From: Stenotrophomonas sp. SY1
GTDB taxonomy: Bacteria > Pseudomonadota > Gammaproteobacteria > Xanthomonadales > Xanthomonadaceae
Direction of reading: 5' to 3'
Assembly (NCBI RefSeq): GCF_021202945.1
Contig: NZ_JAJOYR010000001.1
Location: forward strand, 806,001 to 870,000
Length of the DNA stretch: 64,000 bases
The notes under the pieces are model-generated. The model ran no database searches. It was not told the origin of the DNA and worked only from the letters and a program-made list of their open reading frames with translations. Position numbers and translations under genes: made by a program. Shown here piece by piece: positions 1 through 8,976 of this stretch (its first letter is position 1; each line of letters starts with the position of its first letter).

Positions 1-47
1 GCATCTCGCGTACCACGCTGTACCGCAAGCTGCAGCAGGGCGATTGA
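1..47 (+). CDS. C-terminal end of a protein with a Fis-type helix-turn-helix (partial)
   Basis: Only the last 14 residues (ISRTTLYRKLQQGD) and the TGA at 45-47 are inside the window; the gene starts upstream. The motif SRTTLYRKL is the recognition helix typical of Fis-type helix-turn-helix domains, which end many NtrC-family response regulators and related activators. The identity of the whole protein cannot be told from this fragment. Confidence 0.6.
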   Translation, partial: ISRTTLYRKLQQGD

Positions 48-56
48 CCCTGCTGC
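32..56. terminator. Hairpin over the stop codon between convergent genes
   Basis: GCAGCAGGG (32-40) and CCCTGCTGC (48-56) form a perfect 9-bp stem around a 7-base loop that contains the stop codon of the upstream gene. It lies between two convergent genes and could end transcription from both sides, but there is no T-tract on either strand, so it is a weak terminator call. Confidence 0.35.
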
Positions 57-65
57 GGCAGTGGA

Positions 66-551
66 TCAGTCGCGGAAGTTGTCGAACTGCAGCGGCTGCT
101 CGAACTCGTTCTTCTTCAGCAGCGCGATCACTTCCTGCAGGTCGTCGCGCTTCTTGCCGTTCACGCGCAGCTTGTCGCCGTTGATCTGGGTGTCGACCTT
201 GATCTTGGCTTCCTTGATCTTGGCGGCGATCTGCTTGGCCAGCTTCTGCTCGATGCCCTGTTTGACCGTGACCTGCTGGCGCGCACCGCCCAGGTTGGTT
301 TCGATGTCGCCAAATTCCATGCAGCGGAAATCGATGTTCCGCGCGGACAGGCGCAGGCGCAGGATGTCGGCCATCTGCTTGAGCTGGAAATCGGTCGGCG
401 CGGTGAGCTTGATCAGCTTCTCGTCTTCCAGGTTGAACTTGGCATCCACGCCCTTGAAATCGAAGCGGGTGGCCAGCTCGCGGTTGGCCTGGTCGATGGC
501 GTTGGCCAGCTCGTGCTTGTCAACTTCGGAAATGACGTCAAAGGAAGGCAT
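66..551 (-). CDS. yajQ: YajQ family nucleotide-binding protein
   Basis: The product has 161 residues, the usual YajQ/UPF0234 length. It opens with MPSFDVISEVDKHELANAID and contains the family segments RFDFKG and LKQMADILRLRL. YajQ proteins bind nucleotides; in Xanthomonas and Stenotrophomonas a member was reported as a cyclic-di-GMP effector linked to virulence and biofilm (knowledge of the family, not visible here). The reading frame runs on upstream, but the extra 64 residues are low-complexity and cross a GTAG repeat, so the ATG at 551 is the start. The gene stands alone and is convergent with the partial gene at the left edge. Confidence 0.93.
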   Translation of the reverse strand: MPSFDVISEVDKHELANAIDQANRELATRFDFKGVDAKFNLEDEKLIKLTAPTDFQLKQMADILRLRLSARNIDFRCMEFGDIETNLGGARQQVTVKQGIEQKLAKQIAAKIKEAKIKVDTQINGDKLRVNGKKRDDLQEVIALLKKNEFEQPLQFDNFRD

Positions 552-611
552 GGGGGCTGCTCCAATCAGTGAAAACGGGCTCCATTCTAGGCGATTGGCG
601 CCCCGCATCCT

Positions 612-634
612 GTAGAGCGCAGCCACGCTGCGCT
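612..634 (+). repeat. SMAG-type GTAG stem-loop repeat
   Basis: GTAG is followed by AGCGCAG / CTGCGCT, a perfect 7-bp stem with a 5-base loop. This matches the Stenotrophomonas maltophilia GTAG repeats: short stem-loops with GTAG at one edge, scattered between genes. It fills the gap between yajQ and the serine hydrolase gene. Confidence 0.75.
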
Positions 635-699
635 GGGGGCCTACCGGGTAATCCAGGCCGGGCAGGGCTCGGCGCTGCCACTTGCCCAGCCAACGGGCT

Positions 700-1818
700 T
701 CAAGGCCCCTTCCACTGCGCATGCAGGAAGTTGGAAACCGCAAAGCACGCCGGGGCGTCCTTGTTCGACAGGACGATCACCGTCTCCCCGGTATGCGGGT
801 AATGGCGCACGTCGCTGCAGATCCCATCTGCGTTGCCGCCGTGGCCCCAGCGGTAGTCACGCTCGGGTACGTCCTTGCCGTAGCCGGTGGCGAAAAAGCC
901 CAGGCCCATGAATTCGCGCTGGGTGGTCGTTGCCTGCGCGAACAAGGCCGGTGGCAGCAGTTTGCCCGCGTTCAATGCCTGTACGAAACGCAGCAGGTCG
1001 CGCGCGGTGCCAACTTCGCCCCCGGCAGCAAAGCCGCGAGAGGGCAGGGTCTGGCAGTTGCGTACACGCTTGCCGGCGACATCGACGTAAGCGGCGGCAA
1101 TGTCATCGGCCGGGTCGGTGCATTCCACGAAACCGGTGCTGGCCATCCCGGCAGGCTTCAACACATGCGCGTTGATGTAGCTCTCGAAATCCTCGCCCGA
1201 CAGCACCTCGACCATCCGCCCGAGCACGACGTAACCGTAGTTGCCGTACTTCTGCTGGGTGCCTGGCGTGAATTCGGGCTCGCGCCCTCCATGCAGCGCG
1301 ATCATGTCGGCCAGGGTGCGCAGCCGGGCCCGATCGGCCGCGTGTCCGGCACCGAACAGTTCGTCGATGTCACCCGCGCCTGCGGAATGGGTGAGCAACT
1401 GCTTCACCGTCACCGTGTCGGCGAAGCGGCGGTTGGGGTAGGCCTTGAGCACCTGACCGACTGTCGTATCCAGCGTCAGCTTGCCGGTGGCGATCTGCTG
1501 CAGTACCGCCACGCTGGTGAACATCTTGCCGGCCGAGGCAAGGTTGAAACGGTCGCCGGGGGATAGCGGCGCCTCGCCGTTCTCGTCGCGCAGGCCGTAG
1601 GCCTTCTCGAACACCACCGCATCGCCATTGGCCACCAGCACCGTGCCGGAGAACCTGCCAGCCGCTTCCAGCCCCAGCGCGAAGCCGTCCAGCTGCGCCA
1701 GCGCCAGTGGATCAGGCAGCGGGGCTGCCAGCAGGGGCAGTGGCAGCAAGGACAGCACCCCTCCAAGCAGCAAGTGCAGGCGACGTAGGATGGGCCGAAC
1801 GATTGCACTGCACTGCAT
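700..1818 (-). CDS. Secreted serine hydrolase of the beta-lactamase class C/esterase fold
   Basis: The protein has 372 residues with an N-terminal hydrophobic signal segment (residues 8-32, ending LLAAP). The catalytic SxxK motif is S95-A-G-K98 in NLASAGKMFTS, a YGN motif follows in QKYGNYGY, and HGG stands in the place of the KTG box. This set defines the broad class C beta-lactamase / DD-peptidase / esterase superfamily; members of this subgroup are usually esterases or peptidases rather than true antibiotic-degrading enzymes. An ATG 15 bases upstream exists, but the ATG at 1818 has a GGGGA ribosome site six bases before it and is preferred. It is divergent from the DMT permease gene. Confidence 0.85.
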   Translation of the reverse strand: MQCSAIVRPILRRLHLLLGGVLSLLPLPLLAAPLPDPLALAQLDGFALGLEAAGRFSGTVLVANGDAVVFEKAYGLRDENGEAPLSPGDRFNLASAGKMFTSVAVLQQIATGKLTLDTTVGQVLKAYPNRRFADTVTVKQLLTHSAGAGDIDELFGAGHAADRARLRTLADMIALHGGREPEFTPGTQQKYGNYGYVVLGRMVEVLSGEDFESYINAHVLKPAGMASTGFVECTDPADDIAAAYVDVAGKRVRNCQTLPSRGFAAGGEVGTARDLLRFVQALNAGKLLPPALFAQATTTQREFMGLGFFATGYGKDVPERDYRWGHGGNADGICSDVRHYPHTGETVIVLSNKDAPACFAVSNFLHAQWKGP

Positions 1819-1902
1819 GGCGGTCCCCGACATGATGTGGGCTGAACATATAGCCTGCCGTGGGGATATCGGCAATCGGCATGACAGCGGATAATCGGGC
1901 GC

Positions 1903-2799
1903 ATGTCCCCGACCAAATCCCCTGCGCGCGCCATCGTCTGGATGCTGGCGGCCGTCGCCTTCTTTTCGCTGATGGATGCCGGCATGAAGATGCTGTCAGC
2001 GAGCTATCCCACCTTGCAGGTGACCATGCTGCGTGGCGCGGCATCGCTGCCGTTCGTGCTGGTGTGGGTGCTGGCCACCGCTGGTCCACGCTCGATCATC
2101 CCGGTGCGCTGGGGCCTGCACCTGCTGCGTGGCGTGCTGGGCATGGTGATGATCGGCTGCTTCGTCTATGCGCTGCGCACGCTGCCGCTTTCCACCGCGT
2201 ACACCATCTATTTCGTCGCGCCATTGCTGGTGGCCGCGCTGTCGGTGCCGTTGCTGGGTGAGCATGTGGGACCGCGTCGCTGGGTCGCGATCGGCATTGG
2301 CCTGATCGGCGTGCTGGTGGTGCTGCGTCCGGGCGTGGACGGCATCATTTCCTTCCCGGGGCTGATGGTGCTGCTGGCGGCCACCGCCTACGCCATCGCT
2401 GCGGTCACGGTCAGCCTGCTGACCCGTACCGACACGCCGCAGTCGATGGTGGTGTGGTTCCTGCTGATCATGGCCATCGGTGCCGGCGTGCTGGCCTGGC
2501 CGGAATGGCAGCCGTTGCAGTGGAGGCACGCCGCGCTGATCGCCGGCATGGGCCTAGCCGGCGCGCTGGGCCAGATCGCGCTGACCCGCGCCTTCCAGCT
2601 GGGCCAGGCCTCGATGATCGCCCCGCTGGAGTACACCGGGCTGGTCTGGGTGATCGGCTGGGACCTGCTGTTGTGGGACAAGCTGCCCGATCGCTGGACC
2701 TGGGCCGGCGCGGCCATCATCGTCGCCAGCGGCCTGTATCTGCTGCACCGCGAGCGGGTGCAGCAAGCCCGGCGCCCGGACCAGGTGGATCATCCCTGA
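1903..2799 (+). CDS. EamA/DMT superfamily permease
   Basis: The 298-residue product is almost wholly hydrophobic, with about ten membrane segments in two repeated halves. The hallmark is R-G-A-A-S-L-P around residues 45-51 in the first half and an AxxxxPL(E)Y signature in the second half (QASMIAPLEYTGLVW). This is the drug/metabolite transporter fold, with export of small metabolites as the usual role. The substrate cannot be told. The ATG at 1903 gives a normal family length; no strong ribosome site is seen. It stands alone between the serine hydrolase and a pair of REP-like repeats. Confidence 0.85.
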   Translation: MSPTKSPARAIVWMLAAVAFFSLMDAGMKMLSASYPTLQVTMLRGAASLPFVLVWVLATAGPRSIIPVRWGLHLLRGVLGMVMIGCFVYALRTLPLSTAYTIYFVAPLLVAALSVPLLGEHVGPRRWVAIGIGLIGVLVVLRPGVDGIISFPGLMVLLAATAYAIAAVTVSLLTRTDTPQSMVVWFLLIMAIGAGVLAWPEWQPLQWRHAALIAGMGLAGALGQIALTRAFQLGQASMIAPLEYTGLVWVIGWDLLLWDKLPDRWTWAGAAIIVASGLYLLHRERVQQARRPDQVDHP

Positions 2800-2840
2800 G
2801 TTGCCGGGATTGGGGATTGGCAAAGCGGCATCGGTGCCCC

Positions 2841-2958
2841 TGCAGGAGCGGCGTAAGCCGCGAAGCTGGTGGTGCTTCCGACAACCGGCATTTATGCGAT
2901 TGCAGTTGGCACGCCAGCGGTGCCGATCCCGGCATCGCGGCTCACGCCGCTCCTGCAG
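2841..2958. repeat. Inverted pair of REP-like repeats
   Basis: TGCAGGAGCGGCGTAAGCCG (2841-2860, continuing CGAAGC) faces its inverted copy CGCGGCTCACGCCGCTCCTG (2937-2956) about 70 bases away. The two could fold into a cruciform-like unit. The same family recurs at 7205, 22608, 22768 and 25485. It lies in the 282-base gap before metN. Confidence 0.75.
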
Positions 2959-3081
2959 GTCCTGCGGTGGTGGTCTCTTAGAACCAAAAGGAATAAGGTT
3001 CAGCAAGCCTGCGCGAGCGTCGCCGGCCCGGCGCTGCTAGGCTGCACGCCCCCGTTCCAACTACCCCCGGTTGCCCTGGCA

Positions 3082-4089
3082 GTGATCGCGTTCCAGAACC
3101 TGCAAAAGTCCTACGTCGTCGACGGCCGCGCGATCACCGCGCTGCATCCGCTCGACCTGCAGATCCAGGCCGGCGAAGTGTTCGGCATCATCGGCCACTC
3201 CGGCGCCGGTAAATCCACCCTGATCCGCCTGATCAACCGTCTGGAAGAACCCAGCGGTGGTCGCGTGCTGATCGATGGCGAGGATGCCACCGCACTGGAC
3301 GCCGATGGCCTGCGTGCCCTGCGCCGTCGCATCGGCATGATCTTCCAGCACTTCAACCTGCTCTCGGCACGCACCGTGGCCGGCAATGTCGCCTTCCCGC
3401 TGGAGCTGGCTGGTACGCCGCAGGCTGAAATCGACGCGCGTGTGGCCGAGCTGCTGCGCACGGTTGGCCTGGAGGCGCATGCAGCCAAGTACCCGGCGCA
3501 GCTGTCCGGCGGCCAGAAACAGCGCGTGGGCATTGCCCGTGCGCTGGCCACGCGCCCGCAGATCCTGCTGTGCGACGAGGCCACCAGCGCGCTGGACCCG
3601 CAGACCACCGCCTCGGTCCTCTCGCTGCTGGGCAAGATCAACCGCGAGCTTGGCCTGACCATCGTGCTGATCACCCACGAGATGGATGTGATCCGCCGCG
3701 TCTGCGACCGTGTGGCGGTGCTTGATGCCGGCCATCTGGTCGAAATGGGCCCGGTGACGGACGTGTTCCTGCACCCGCAGCACCCGACCACGCGCCGCTT
3801 CGTGTCCGAGTCCGAGCATGTGGACGAAGGCGAACAGCTGCGTGACTACGCCGCCGTGCATGGCCGCATCCTGCGCCTGACCTTCCTTGGCAACGACACC
3901 TACGAGCCGCTGCTGGGCCGTATCGCGCGCGAGACCGGGGTGGACTACAACATCCTTTCCGGCCGCATCGACCGGATCAAGGACACGCCTTACGGTCAGC
4001 TCACCGTCGCGCTGGTCGGCGGCGACCAGAACGCCGCGCAAGCCGCCTTCGTTGCGGCCGGGGTCCATGTGGAGGAGCTGCGCCAATGA
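3082..4089 (+). CDS. metN: Methionine ABC transporter ATP-binding protein
   Basis: The 335-residue product has Walker [10 protein letters not shown], the signature LSGGQKQR, Walker [12 protein letters not shown] and the H-loop ITHEMDV, followed by a C-terminal ACT-like NIL domain (about residues 260-335) through which methionine inhibits transport in this family. MetN energises uptake of D- and L-methionine with MetI and MetQ. The start is taken as the GTG at 3082 ([15 protein letters not shown]), which gives the family length; the frame is open further upstream across repeat sequence, and no clear ribosome site is seen. Its ATGA overlap with metI implies translational coupling. Confidence 0.95.
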   Translation: MIAFQNLQKSYVVDGRAITALHPLDLQIQAGEVFGIIGHSGAGKSTLIRLINRLEEPSGGRVLIDGEDATALDADGLRALRRRIGMIFQHFNLLSARTVAGNVAFPLELAGTPQAEIDARVAELLRTVGLEAHAAKYPAQLSGGQKQRVGIARALATRPQILLCDEATSALDPQTTASVLSLLGKINRELGLTIVLITHEMDVIRRVCDRVAVLDAGHLVEMGPVTDVFLHPQHPTTRRFVSESEHVDEGEQLRDYAAVHGRILRLTFLGNDTYEPLLGRIARETGVDYNILSGRIDRIKDTPYGQLTVALVGGDQNAAQAAFVAAGVHVEELRQ

Positions 4090-4775
4090 TGTTTGCAACC
4101 GCTGGCGGCTTCTTCCGCCATCTTGATGCCGGCAAGTGGGCCGACATCGGCCAGGCCACCATCGACACCCTGCTGATGCTGGCCGGCTCGCTGCCGCTGA
4201 CCCTGGCCATCGGCCTGCCGCTGGGCGTGCTGCTGTTCCTGACCGGCTCGCCGCAGCTGCACCGCAAGCCGGTGGTCTACGGCGTGACCGCGCTGCTGGT
4301 GAACCTGCTGCGCTCGGTGCCCTTCATCATCCTGATGATCGTGCTGATCCCGGTCACGCTGGGCCTGATGGGCACTTCGCTGGGCGTGCGTGGCGCGATC
4401 CTGCCGCTGGTGGTGGGTGCCGCTCCGTTCTATGCACGCCTGGTGGAAACCGCACTGCGTGAAGTGGACCGTGGCGTCATCGAAGCCAGCCAGGCGATGG
4501 GGGCGACCACCAAGCAACTGGTGTTCAAGGTGCTGCTGCCCGAAGCACGGCCAGGCCTGATCGCCGGCGCCACCGTCACCACCATCGCCCTGATCGGCTT
4601 CACCGCGATGGGCGGTGCGATTGGTTCCGGTGGCCTGGGCGACCTGGCTTTCCGCGACGGCTACCAGCGTTCGCACACCGACGTGGCCCTGGTCACCGTG
4701 GTGTTGCTGCTGGTACTGGTGCAGCTGCTGCAGATGCTCGGCGACCGCCTGGTCGCGCACTACAGCCGCAAGTGA
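4086..4775 (+). CDS. metI: Methionine ABC transporter permease
   Basis: The 229-residue inner-membrane protein has five to six membrane segments and the EAA coupling loop near residue 145 ([20 protein letters not shown]), which docks to MetN. The ATG at 4086 overlaps the metN stop codon. It forms the translocation channel of the methionine importer; gene order metN-metI-metQ is the standard one. Confidence 0.95.
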   Translation: MMFATAGGFFRHLDAGKWADIGQATIDTLLMLAGSLPLTLAIGLPLGVLLFLTGSPQLHRKPVVYGVTALLVNLLRSVPFIILMIVLIPVTLGLMGTSLGVRGAILPLVVGAAPFYARLVETALREVDRGVIEASQAMGATTKQLVFKVLLPEARPGLIAGATVTTIALIGFTAMGGAIGSGGLGDLAFRDGYQRSHTDVALVTVVLLLVLVQLLQMLGDRLVAHYSRK

Positions 4776-4781
4776 TCACCT

Positions 4782-4810
4782 GCCGGCCGTGCATCCTCTG
4801 CACGGCCGGC
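4782..4810 (+). other. Strong hairpin between metI and metQ
   Basis: GCCGGCCGTGCA (4782-4793) and TGCACGGCCGGC (4799-4810) form a perfect 12-bp stem with a TCCTC loop. There is no T-tract after it, so it is more likely to shape mRNA stability or processing than to end transcription. Placed before the binding-protein gene, it could allow unequal amounts of MetQ and MetNI. Confidence 0.6.
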
Positions 4811-4856
4811 CTGTTACGGTACGCCGTCTGTCCTTCCCCGCAGGATTCCGATTCCA

Positions 4857-5651
4857 ATGAACAAGCTGCTTGCGTTTCCCCTGTTCGCCGCCGCACTGGC
4901 ACTTTCGGCCTGCGGCAAGCCCGCTGCCGATGATTCCAGGCTGGTCGTGGCCGCCACCGCGGTGCCGCACGCCGAGATCCTGGATGTGGTCAAGCCGCTG
5001 ATGGAGAAGGAAGGCATCAAGCTCGACGTGCGCGTGTTCAATGACTACGTGCAGCCCAACGACCAGCTGGTGCAGAAGCAGGTGGACGTCAATTACTTCC
5101 AGACCGAGCCGTACCTGGATGCCTACAACCGTGACCGCAAGACCACGCTAGTGACGGTCACCGGTGTGCACATCGAGCCGTTCGGCGCTTACTCGCGCCG
5201 CGTCAAGTCGCTGGCGGAACTGCCCAGCGGTGCCGACGTGGTGATCCCGAACGACCCGAGCAACAACAGTCGCGCGCTGATCCTGTTGGACAAGGCCGGC
5301 GTCATCAAGCTCAAGGACGCGTCCAACGCGCTGTCCACCCAGCGCGACATCGTCGAGAACCCGAAGCAGCTCAAGTTCCGTGAACTGGACTCGGCCATGC
5401 TGCCGCGCGTGCTCGACCAGGTGGACCTGGCGTTGATCAACACCAACTACGCACTCGATGCCGGCCTCAATCCGACCAAGGATGCGCTGGCCATTGAAAG
5501 CAGCGATTCGCCGTATGTGAACTTCCTGGTCGCGCGCACCGACAACAAGGACGACTCCCGCGTACAGAAGCTGGCCAAGGCCCTGACCAGCCCGGAAGTG
5601 AAGGCCTTCATCGAACAGAAGTACAAGGGCGCGGTGCTGCCGGCGTTCTGA
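4857..5651 (+). CDS. metQ: Methionine-binding lipoprotein
   Basis: The 264-residue product begins with a lipoprotein signal peptide ending in the lipobox LSAC (Cys19). The mature part is the NlpA/MetQ fold, with the family segments DYVQPNDQLV, VDVNYFQTEPYL and NDPSNNSRALILL. It captures methionine in the periplasm, anchored by lipid, and hands it to MetI. The gene follows metI after an 81-base gap with a strong hairpin. Confidence 0.95.
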   Translation: MNKLLAFPLFAAALALSACGKPAADDSRLVVAATAVPHAEILDVVKPLMEKEGIKLDVRVFNDYVQPNDQLVQKQVDVNYFQTEPYLDAYNRDRKTTLVTVTGVHIEPFGAYSRRVKSLAELPSGADVVIPNDPSNNSRALILLDKAGVIKLKDASNALSTQRDIVENPKQLKFRELDSAMLPRVLDQVDLALINTNYALDAGLNPTKDALAIESSDSPYVNFLVARTDNKDDSRVQKLAKALTSPEVKAFIEQKYKGAVLPAF

Positions 5652-5660
5652 TACCCAACG

Positions 5661-5764
5661 GTAGTGCCGAGCCACGCTCGGCAGGAAATCCCGCCGGTAG
5701 TGCCGAGCCATGCTCGGCAAGCGACAACCCCGGCAGGCCCCAGCGGAGCATGGCTCCGCTCTAC
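5661..5764. repeat. Cluster of three SMAG repeats
   Basis: Two direct copies, GTAGTGCCGAGCCACGCTCG... (5661-5683) and a near-identical one at 5697-5719, are followed by an inverted copy AGCGGAGCATGGCTCCGCTC... (5742-5764) that ends in CTAC. Direct plus inverted copies allow larger folded structures. The cluster fills the 151-base gap after metQ and may act as its 3' end. Confidence 0.8.
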
Positions 5765-5802
5765 CGGCAGTGATCACCGCGCAACCAACGGATCAGACCA
5801 TC

Positions 5803-6366
5803 ATGCCGCTGCTCCTCGCATTGCCCCTGGCGTTGCTGGTGTTCATCGCGATCCTGCTGTTGCTGCTGCCATTGTCGCTTTGGCAGCGCTTGCGCAGCAG
5901 CGGTGCGCGCCGCCAGGCACGGCCGTGGCTGGTGAGTCTCAACCTGTGGAGCACGGTGCTATCCACGCTGCTGTTTGCGATCTTTGCCGCCATCGCCGGC
6001 TACTGGTGGCCCAATGCATGGGCCTACGCAGCACTGGGATGGTTGGCCGGGCTGCTGCTCGGCGCGCTGGGTCATGCGTTGACCCGCTTTGAAGCGGCGC
6101 CCGAGACCCTGTTCTACACGCCCAACCTCTGGCTGGTGCTGGCGCTGACGTTGATGATCGTGGTGCGGCTCGTCGCTGGCCTGGTGCAGGGCTGGCAGGC
6201 GTCGGTAGGCGGCGTGGCATGGCCGCAAAGCGGTTGGCTCAGCCATGCCGGGTTGCTGGCGATGGCAGCGGTGCTGCTCGGTTATGCAGGCATGTACGCC
6301 CTGTTGCTGCGACGCCGGGTACAGCATCACCTGCGTTATCGCCGCCACGTCATGCCCCGGCGCTGA
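5803..6366 (+). CDS. Multi-spanning membrane protein, possibly DUF1453-like
   Basis: The 187-residue product has about five hydrophobic segments (roughly residues 5-28, 47-70, 72-92, 107-127, 147-170) and a basic C-terminus (RRRVQHHLRYRRH). Topology and the sequence LGALGHALTRFE suggest the CcdC/DUF1453 group, but that is a guess. The frame is open upstream through the SMAG cluster; the ATG at 5803 is chosen because the added residues are repeat-derived. The function is unknown. The next gene follows 59 bases downstream on the same strand. Confidence 0.6.
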   Translation: MPLLLALPLALLVFIAILLLLLPLSLWQRLRSSGARRQARPWLVSLNLWSTVLSTLLFAIFAAIAGYWWPNAWAYAALGWLAGLLLGALGHALTRFEAAPETLFYTPNLWLVLALTLMIVVRLVAGLVQGWQASVGGVAWPQSGWLSHAGLLAMAAVLLGYAGMYALLLRRRVQHHLRYRRHVMPRR

Positions 6367-6425
6367 GCCATGGCGATCATGCCCGGCAGTGGTTAGGCTG
6401 GGGCGAGCATCCTCGGGGCTTGGCC

Positions 6426-7187
6426 ATGGGCTTGTTGAACCTGCTTGGACGTCACCTGGCACACTTCCTCGCGCAGCCGCGACGTCGCCAGTTGTGTCCG
6501 TCAACCAGCGATCCAGCGATGCTGGCGCGTGCCCTGCAGCGCGGCGATGTGCTGCTGGTGGAAGGCAACAGCCGCTTCGCCACCGCCATCAAGTACCTCA
6601 CCCAGTCCACCTGGTCGCACGCGGCGCTGTATATCGGCGAGGAGGCACTGGTCGAAGGTGCGCGGCCACAGCCGATGTTGATCGACGTGGATGTGGAAGT
6701 CGGCGTGCGGCGGATTCCGCTGAGCGACTTCGCCCATCAGCACACCCGCATCTGCCGGCCACATGGCCTGACTCCGGCGGTGGTGGATCAGCTGATAGGT
6801 TTCATGCGTACGCGCATCGGCTACAGCTACGACCTGAAGAATGTATTCGACCTGGCCCGCTATCTGATCCGGCAGCCGCCGGTGCCGTGCCATATGCGGC
6901 GTCGCCTGATTGCGCTGGGTAGTGGCGAGCCGACCAAGGCGATCTGTTCGACCTTGCTGGCACAGGCATTCGAATCGATCCGTTACCCGATCCTGCCGGA
7001 TGTGGAAACCGTGATGGATCACGCCGGCGGCCATGAGCAGCGCCTGGAAATCCTGCATATCCGCAACTACAGCCTGTACACGCCGCGCGATTTCGATGTC
7101 TCGCCGTTCTTCGATATCGTCAAGCCGCGCCTGCAGTCGAACTTCGATTACCTTGCGCTGCAATGGAGTGACGAGGGCAGTCCGTGA
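6426..7187 (+). CDS. YiiX/YebB-like permuted NlpC/P60 cysteine hydrolase
   Basis: The 253-residue product carries the two catalytic blocks of the permuted papain-like (YiiX) family: the His block STWSHAALYIGE near residue 60 and the Cys block KAICSTLLAQAF near residue 176. The order His then Cys is the circular permutation typical of the family. Such enzymes act on amide or thioester bonds, often at the envelope; the substrate is unknown. No signal peptide is evident. The upstream frame overlaps the preceding membrane gene; the ATG at 6426 is the first that does not. Confidence 0.75.
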   Translation: MGLLNLLGRHLAHFLAQPRRRQLCPSTSDPAMLARALQRGDVLLVEGNSRFATAIKYLTQSTWSHAALYIGEEALVEGARPQPMLIDVDVEVGVRRIPLSDFAHQHTRICRPHGLTPAVVDQLIGFMRTRIGYSYDLKNVFDLARYLIRQPPVPCHMRRRLIALGSGEPTKAICSTLLAQAFESIRYPILPDVETVMDHAGGHEQRLEILHIRNYSLYTPRDFDVSPFFDIVKPRLQSNFDYLALQWSDEGSP

Positions 7188-7204
7188 TCCGGTGCCCTTG
7201 CGCT

Positions 7205-7321
7205 TGTAGGAGCGGCGTAAGCCGCGAAGCTGAAAGTCCAGCAGGGCCCCGCTGAATCAGCGATTGCAGGCGTTGCGACGGCGGAAATACCATCGACTTC
7301 GCGGCTTACCCTGCTCCTGCA
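7205..7321. repeat. Inverted pair of REP-like repeats
   Basis: TGTAGGAGCGGCGTAAGCCG (7205-7224, continuing CGAAGCTG) faces CTTCGCGGCTTACCCTGCTC (7297-7316), an inverted, slightly degraded copy, with 65 bases between them. The pair lies between the convergent YiiX-like and OmpW genes. Confidence 0.75.
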
Positions 7322-7330
7322 ACCGCACAA

Positions 7331-7367
7331 ACGAAAACAGGCACGGATCGCGAACGATCCGTGCCTG
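7331..7367 (-). terminator. Rho-independent terminator of the OmpW gene
   Basis: Read on the minus strand, CAGGCACGGATCG pairs perfectly with CGATCCGTGCCTG (13 bp, 4-base loop) and is followed by TTTTCGTTTG. It lies 31 bases beyond the stop codon of the OmpW gene. Confidence 0.85.
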
Positions 7368-7397
7368 TCGATGTAACGCCAGCGGTGTTTCGAAGAA

Positions 7398-8036
7398 TCA
7401 GAAACGCGCGCCGATGCCGAAGCCCACGGTCCACGGGTCCAGCTTCAGTTCACCGGCATTGCTGCCAGCAACGCGCAGGTCCGGGCGTGCGTGCATGTAG
7501 CGTGCATCGGCGCGGGCGAACCAGGTCGAGTTGATGTTCAGGTCCACGCCGACGGTGCCGATCGCACCCTTGGCGGTTTCCACGCCAACATGGTTGCCGC
7601 TGTCGCTCAGGCCGTCGATCTTCTCGTTGCTGAAGTTCGACTCGTAGTAGCCCACGCCCACGAACGGACGGAAGGTGTTGTCGGCAGCGCCGAAGTGGTA
7701 CTGCGCGCTCAGCGCGATCGGCTGCTGCTCAACGCTGCCGGCCTTGGCGCCACCATCGGTGCGCACGCGGTGGTTGAACTTGTCGGCAGCGCCCCACAGT
7801 TCAACGGCGAAGTTGTCGTTGATGTAGTAGCTGGCGCTCAGCGTCGGTGCCGGGCCGCCATCGAACTTGTCGATGCCGCCGATCGGATCGCTCTTGGGCT
7901 GCAGCAGTGCCACGCCGCCAACCACGGCAAAATGCTTGCCCGAAGCGGTGTCGCCGCTGCCATCCTGCGCGAACGCGGTGGACGACAATGCCAGGGCGCC
8001 AAGGGTGGCAAGGCTGAGAATCTTGATCGAACGCAT
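7398..8036 (-). CDS. OmpW family outer-membrane protein
   Basis: The 212-residue product starts with a signal peptide cleaved near AFA-QD (residue 23). The mature part is an eight-stranded barrel with the OmpW-type segments LSASYYINDNFAVELWG and FRPFVGVGY, and ends in Phe as outer-membrane proteins do (GFGIGARF). OmpW proteins form narrow hydrophobic channels for small apolar compounds. The ribosome site GAGGAG lies eight bases before the ATG. A clear terminator follows, so it is probably a single-gene unit. Confidence 0.9.
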   Translation of the reverse strand: MRSIKILSLATLGALALSSTAFAQDGSGDTASGKHFAVVGGVALLQPKSDPIGGIDKFDGGPAPTLSASYYINDNFAVELWGAADKFNHRVRTDGGAKAGSVEQQPIALSAQYHFGAADNTFRPFVGVGYYESNFSNEKIDGLSDSGNHVGVETAKGAIGTVGVDLNINSTWFARADARYMHARPDLRVAGSNAGELKLDPWTVGFGIGARF

Positions 8037-8239
8037 GGTTTACTCCTCGTATCTCTTGAATCGGGATTACGTTGTTATCGAGGCCCTCGTTGCGGGGCGT
8101 GCAAACCGTAGCGATGCGAAGATGAATCGCTCTGAACACAGTGGTATTTCGACAGGCTAGCGTTCAGCAAGAACGGGACGAATCCCATGGACACGAGGTT
8201 TTCTTCGGCAATGTTGTTCACGATGTTGTGGTGCGTGTG

Positions 8240-8800
8240 ATGACGAACGACGTGTTGCGTGGATTGCCCGCGCAGGTGAACGCGCAGTGCCGCGTGCTGG
8301 TGCTGGGTTCGATGCCGGGCGCGATGTCGTTGCAGCAGGCGCAGTACTACGCACATCCGCGCAATCGCTTCTGGCCATTGATGGAGGCGTTGTGTGGTGT
8401 TGATCCGGGCCTGGATTACGCAACGCGCCTGCAACGCCTGCAACGCGCGGGCGTCGGCCTTTGGGATGTCATCGGCATGTGCCGGCGCAGCGGCAGCCTG
8501 GATGCGGCCATCGTGCGTGGCAGCGAAGTGGCCAATCCGTTGCCGGCATTGATCGCAACCCTGCCGTCGTTGCAGGCCATTGCCTGCAACGGTGGTGCGG
8601 CGCATGCGGCGTTCGTGCGCTGGGTGCAGCCGGCTTTGCCGGTTATGGCGATTGCGCTGCCGGTTCTGGCCTTGCCATCCACCAGTCCGGCCAATGCCGC
8701 CTGGTCGCTGCCACGCCTGCTGGAGGCCTGGGAACCGTTGCGGCCCTTGCTGGATTCGCCGCACAGGGCCGCGCAGCAGGCCGCCGACAGTGACGTGTGA
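8240..8800 (+). CDS. DNA-deoxyinosine (hypoxanthine) glycosylase
   Basis: The 186-residue product belongs to the uracil-DNA glycosylase superfamily. Motif 1 is VLVLGSMPGAMSL, followed by YYAHPRNRFWPLM; the second conserved loop is LPSTSPAN. This combination marks the family 6 hypoxanthine-DNA glycosylases, which remove deaminated adenine in base excision repair. The frame is open to 8141 upstream; the ATG at 8240 gives a family-like length, but an earlier GTG is possible since no ribosome site is clear. It stands alone before aceF. Confidence 0.85.
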   Translation: MTNDVLRGLPAQVNAQCRVLVLGSMPGAMSLQQAQYYAHPRNRFWPLMEALCGVDPGLDYATRLQRLQRAGVGLWDVIGMCRRSGSLDAAIVRGSEVANPLPALIATLPSLQAIACNGGAAHAAFVRWVQPALPVMAIALPVLALPSTSPANAAWSLPRLLEAWEPLRPLLDSPHRAAQQAADSDV

Positions 8801-8914
8801 CCGTGCAGGACAAGCAGGACAGCGGCCTTTTGCCGGTCCGGACAAGTGTGAAGCCCGGGTGGACATGACACCTGCCTGTCCTGGGACATACGTATGCGAA
8901 TTCAGTTGCAGCGG

Positions 8915-8943
8915 TTGGCGCTGCGGCCCGGTGCCGCCACAAT
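8915..8943 (+). promoter_or_regulatory. Possible promoter of aceF
   Basis: TTGGCG (8915-8920), a 17-base spacer and CACAAT (8938-8943) resemble a sigma-70 promoter, 33 bases before the aceF start. The match is partial (about four of six in each box). Confidence 0.35.
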
Positions 8944-8976
8944 AGGGGTTTCCCCTCACTGTTGCTGGAGTTAGTC

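Noticed and set aside
700..1818. AmpC-like antibiotic resistance enzyme
   Set aside because: SxxK and YxN are present but the KTG box is HGG and the subgroup is mostly esterases; resistance cannot be claimed.
2800..3081. SAM or methionine riboswitch before metN
   Set aside because: I found none of the conserved SAM riboswitch cores; the gap is REP-like repeat plus plain sequence.
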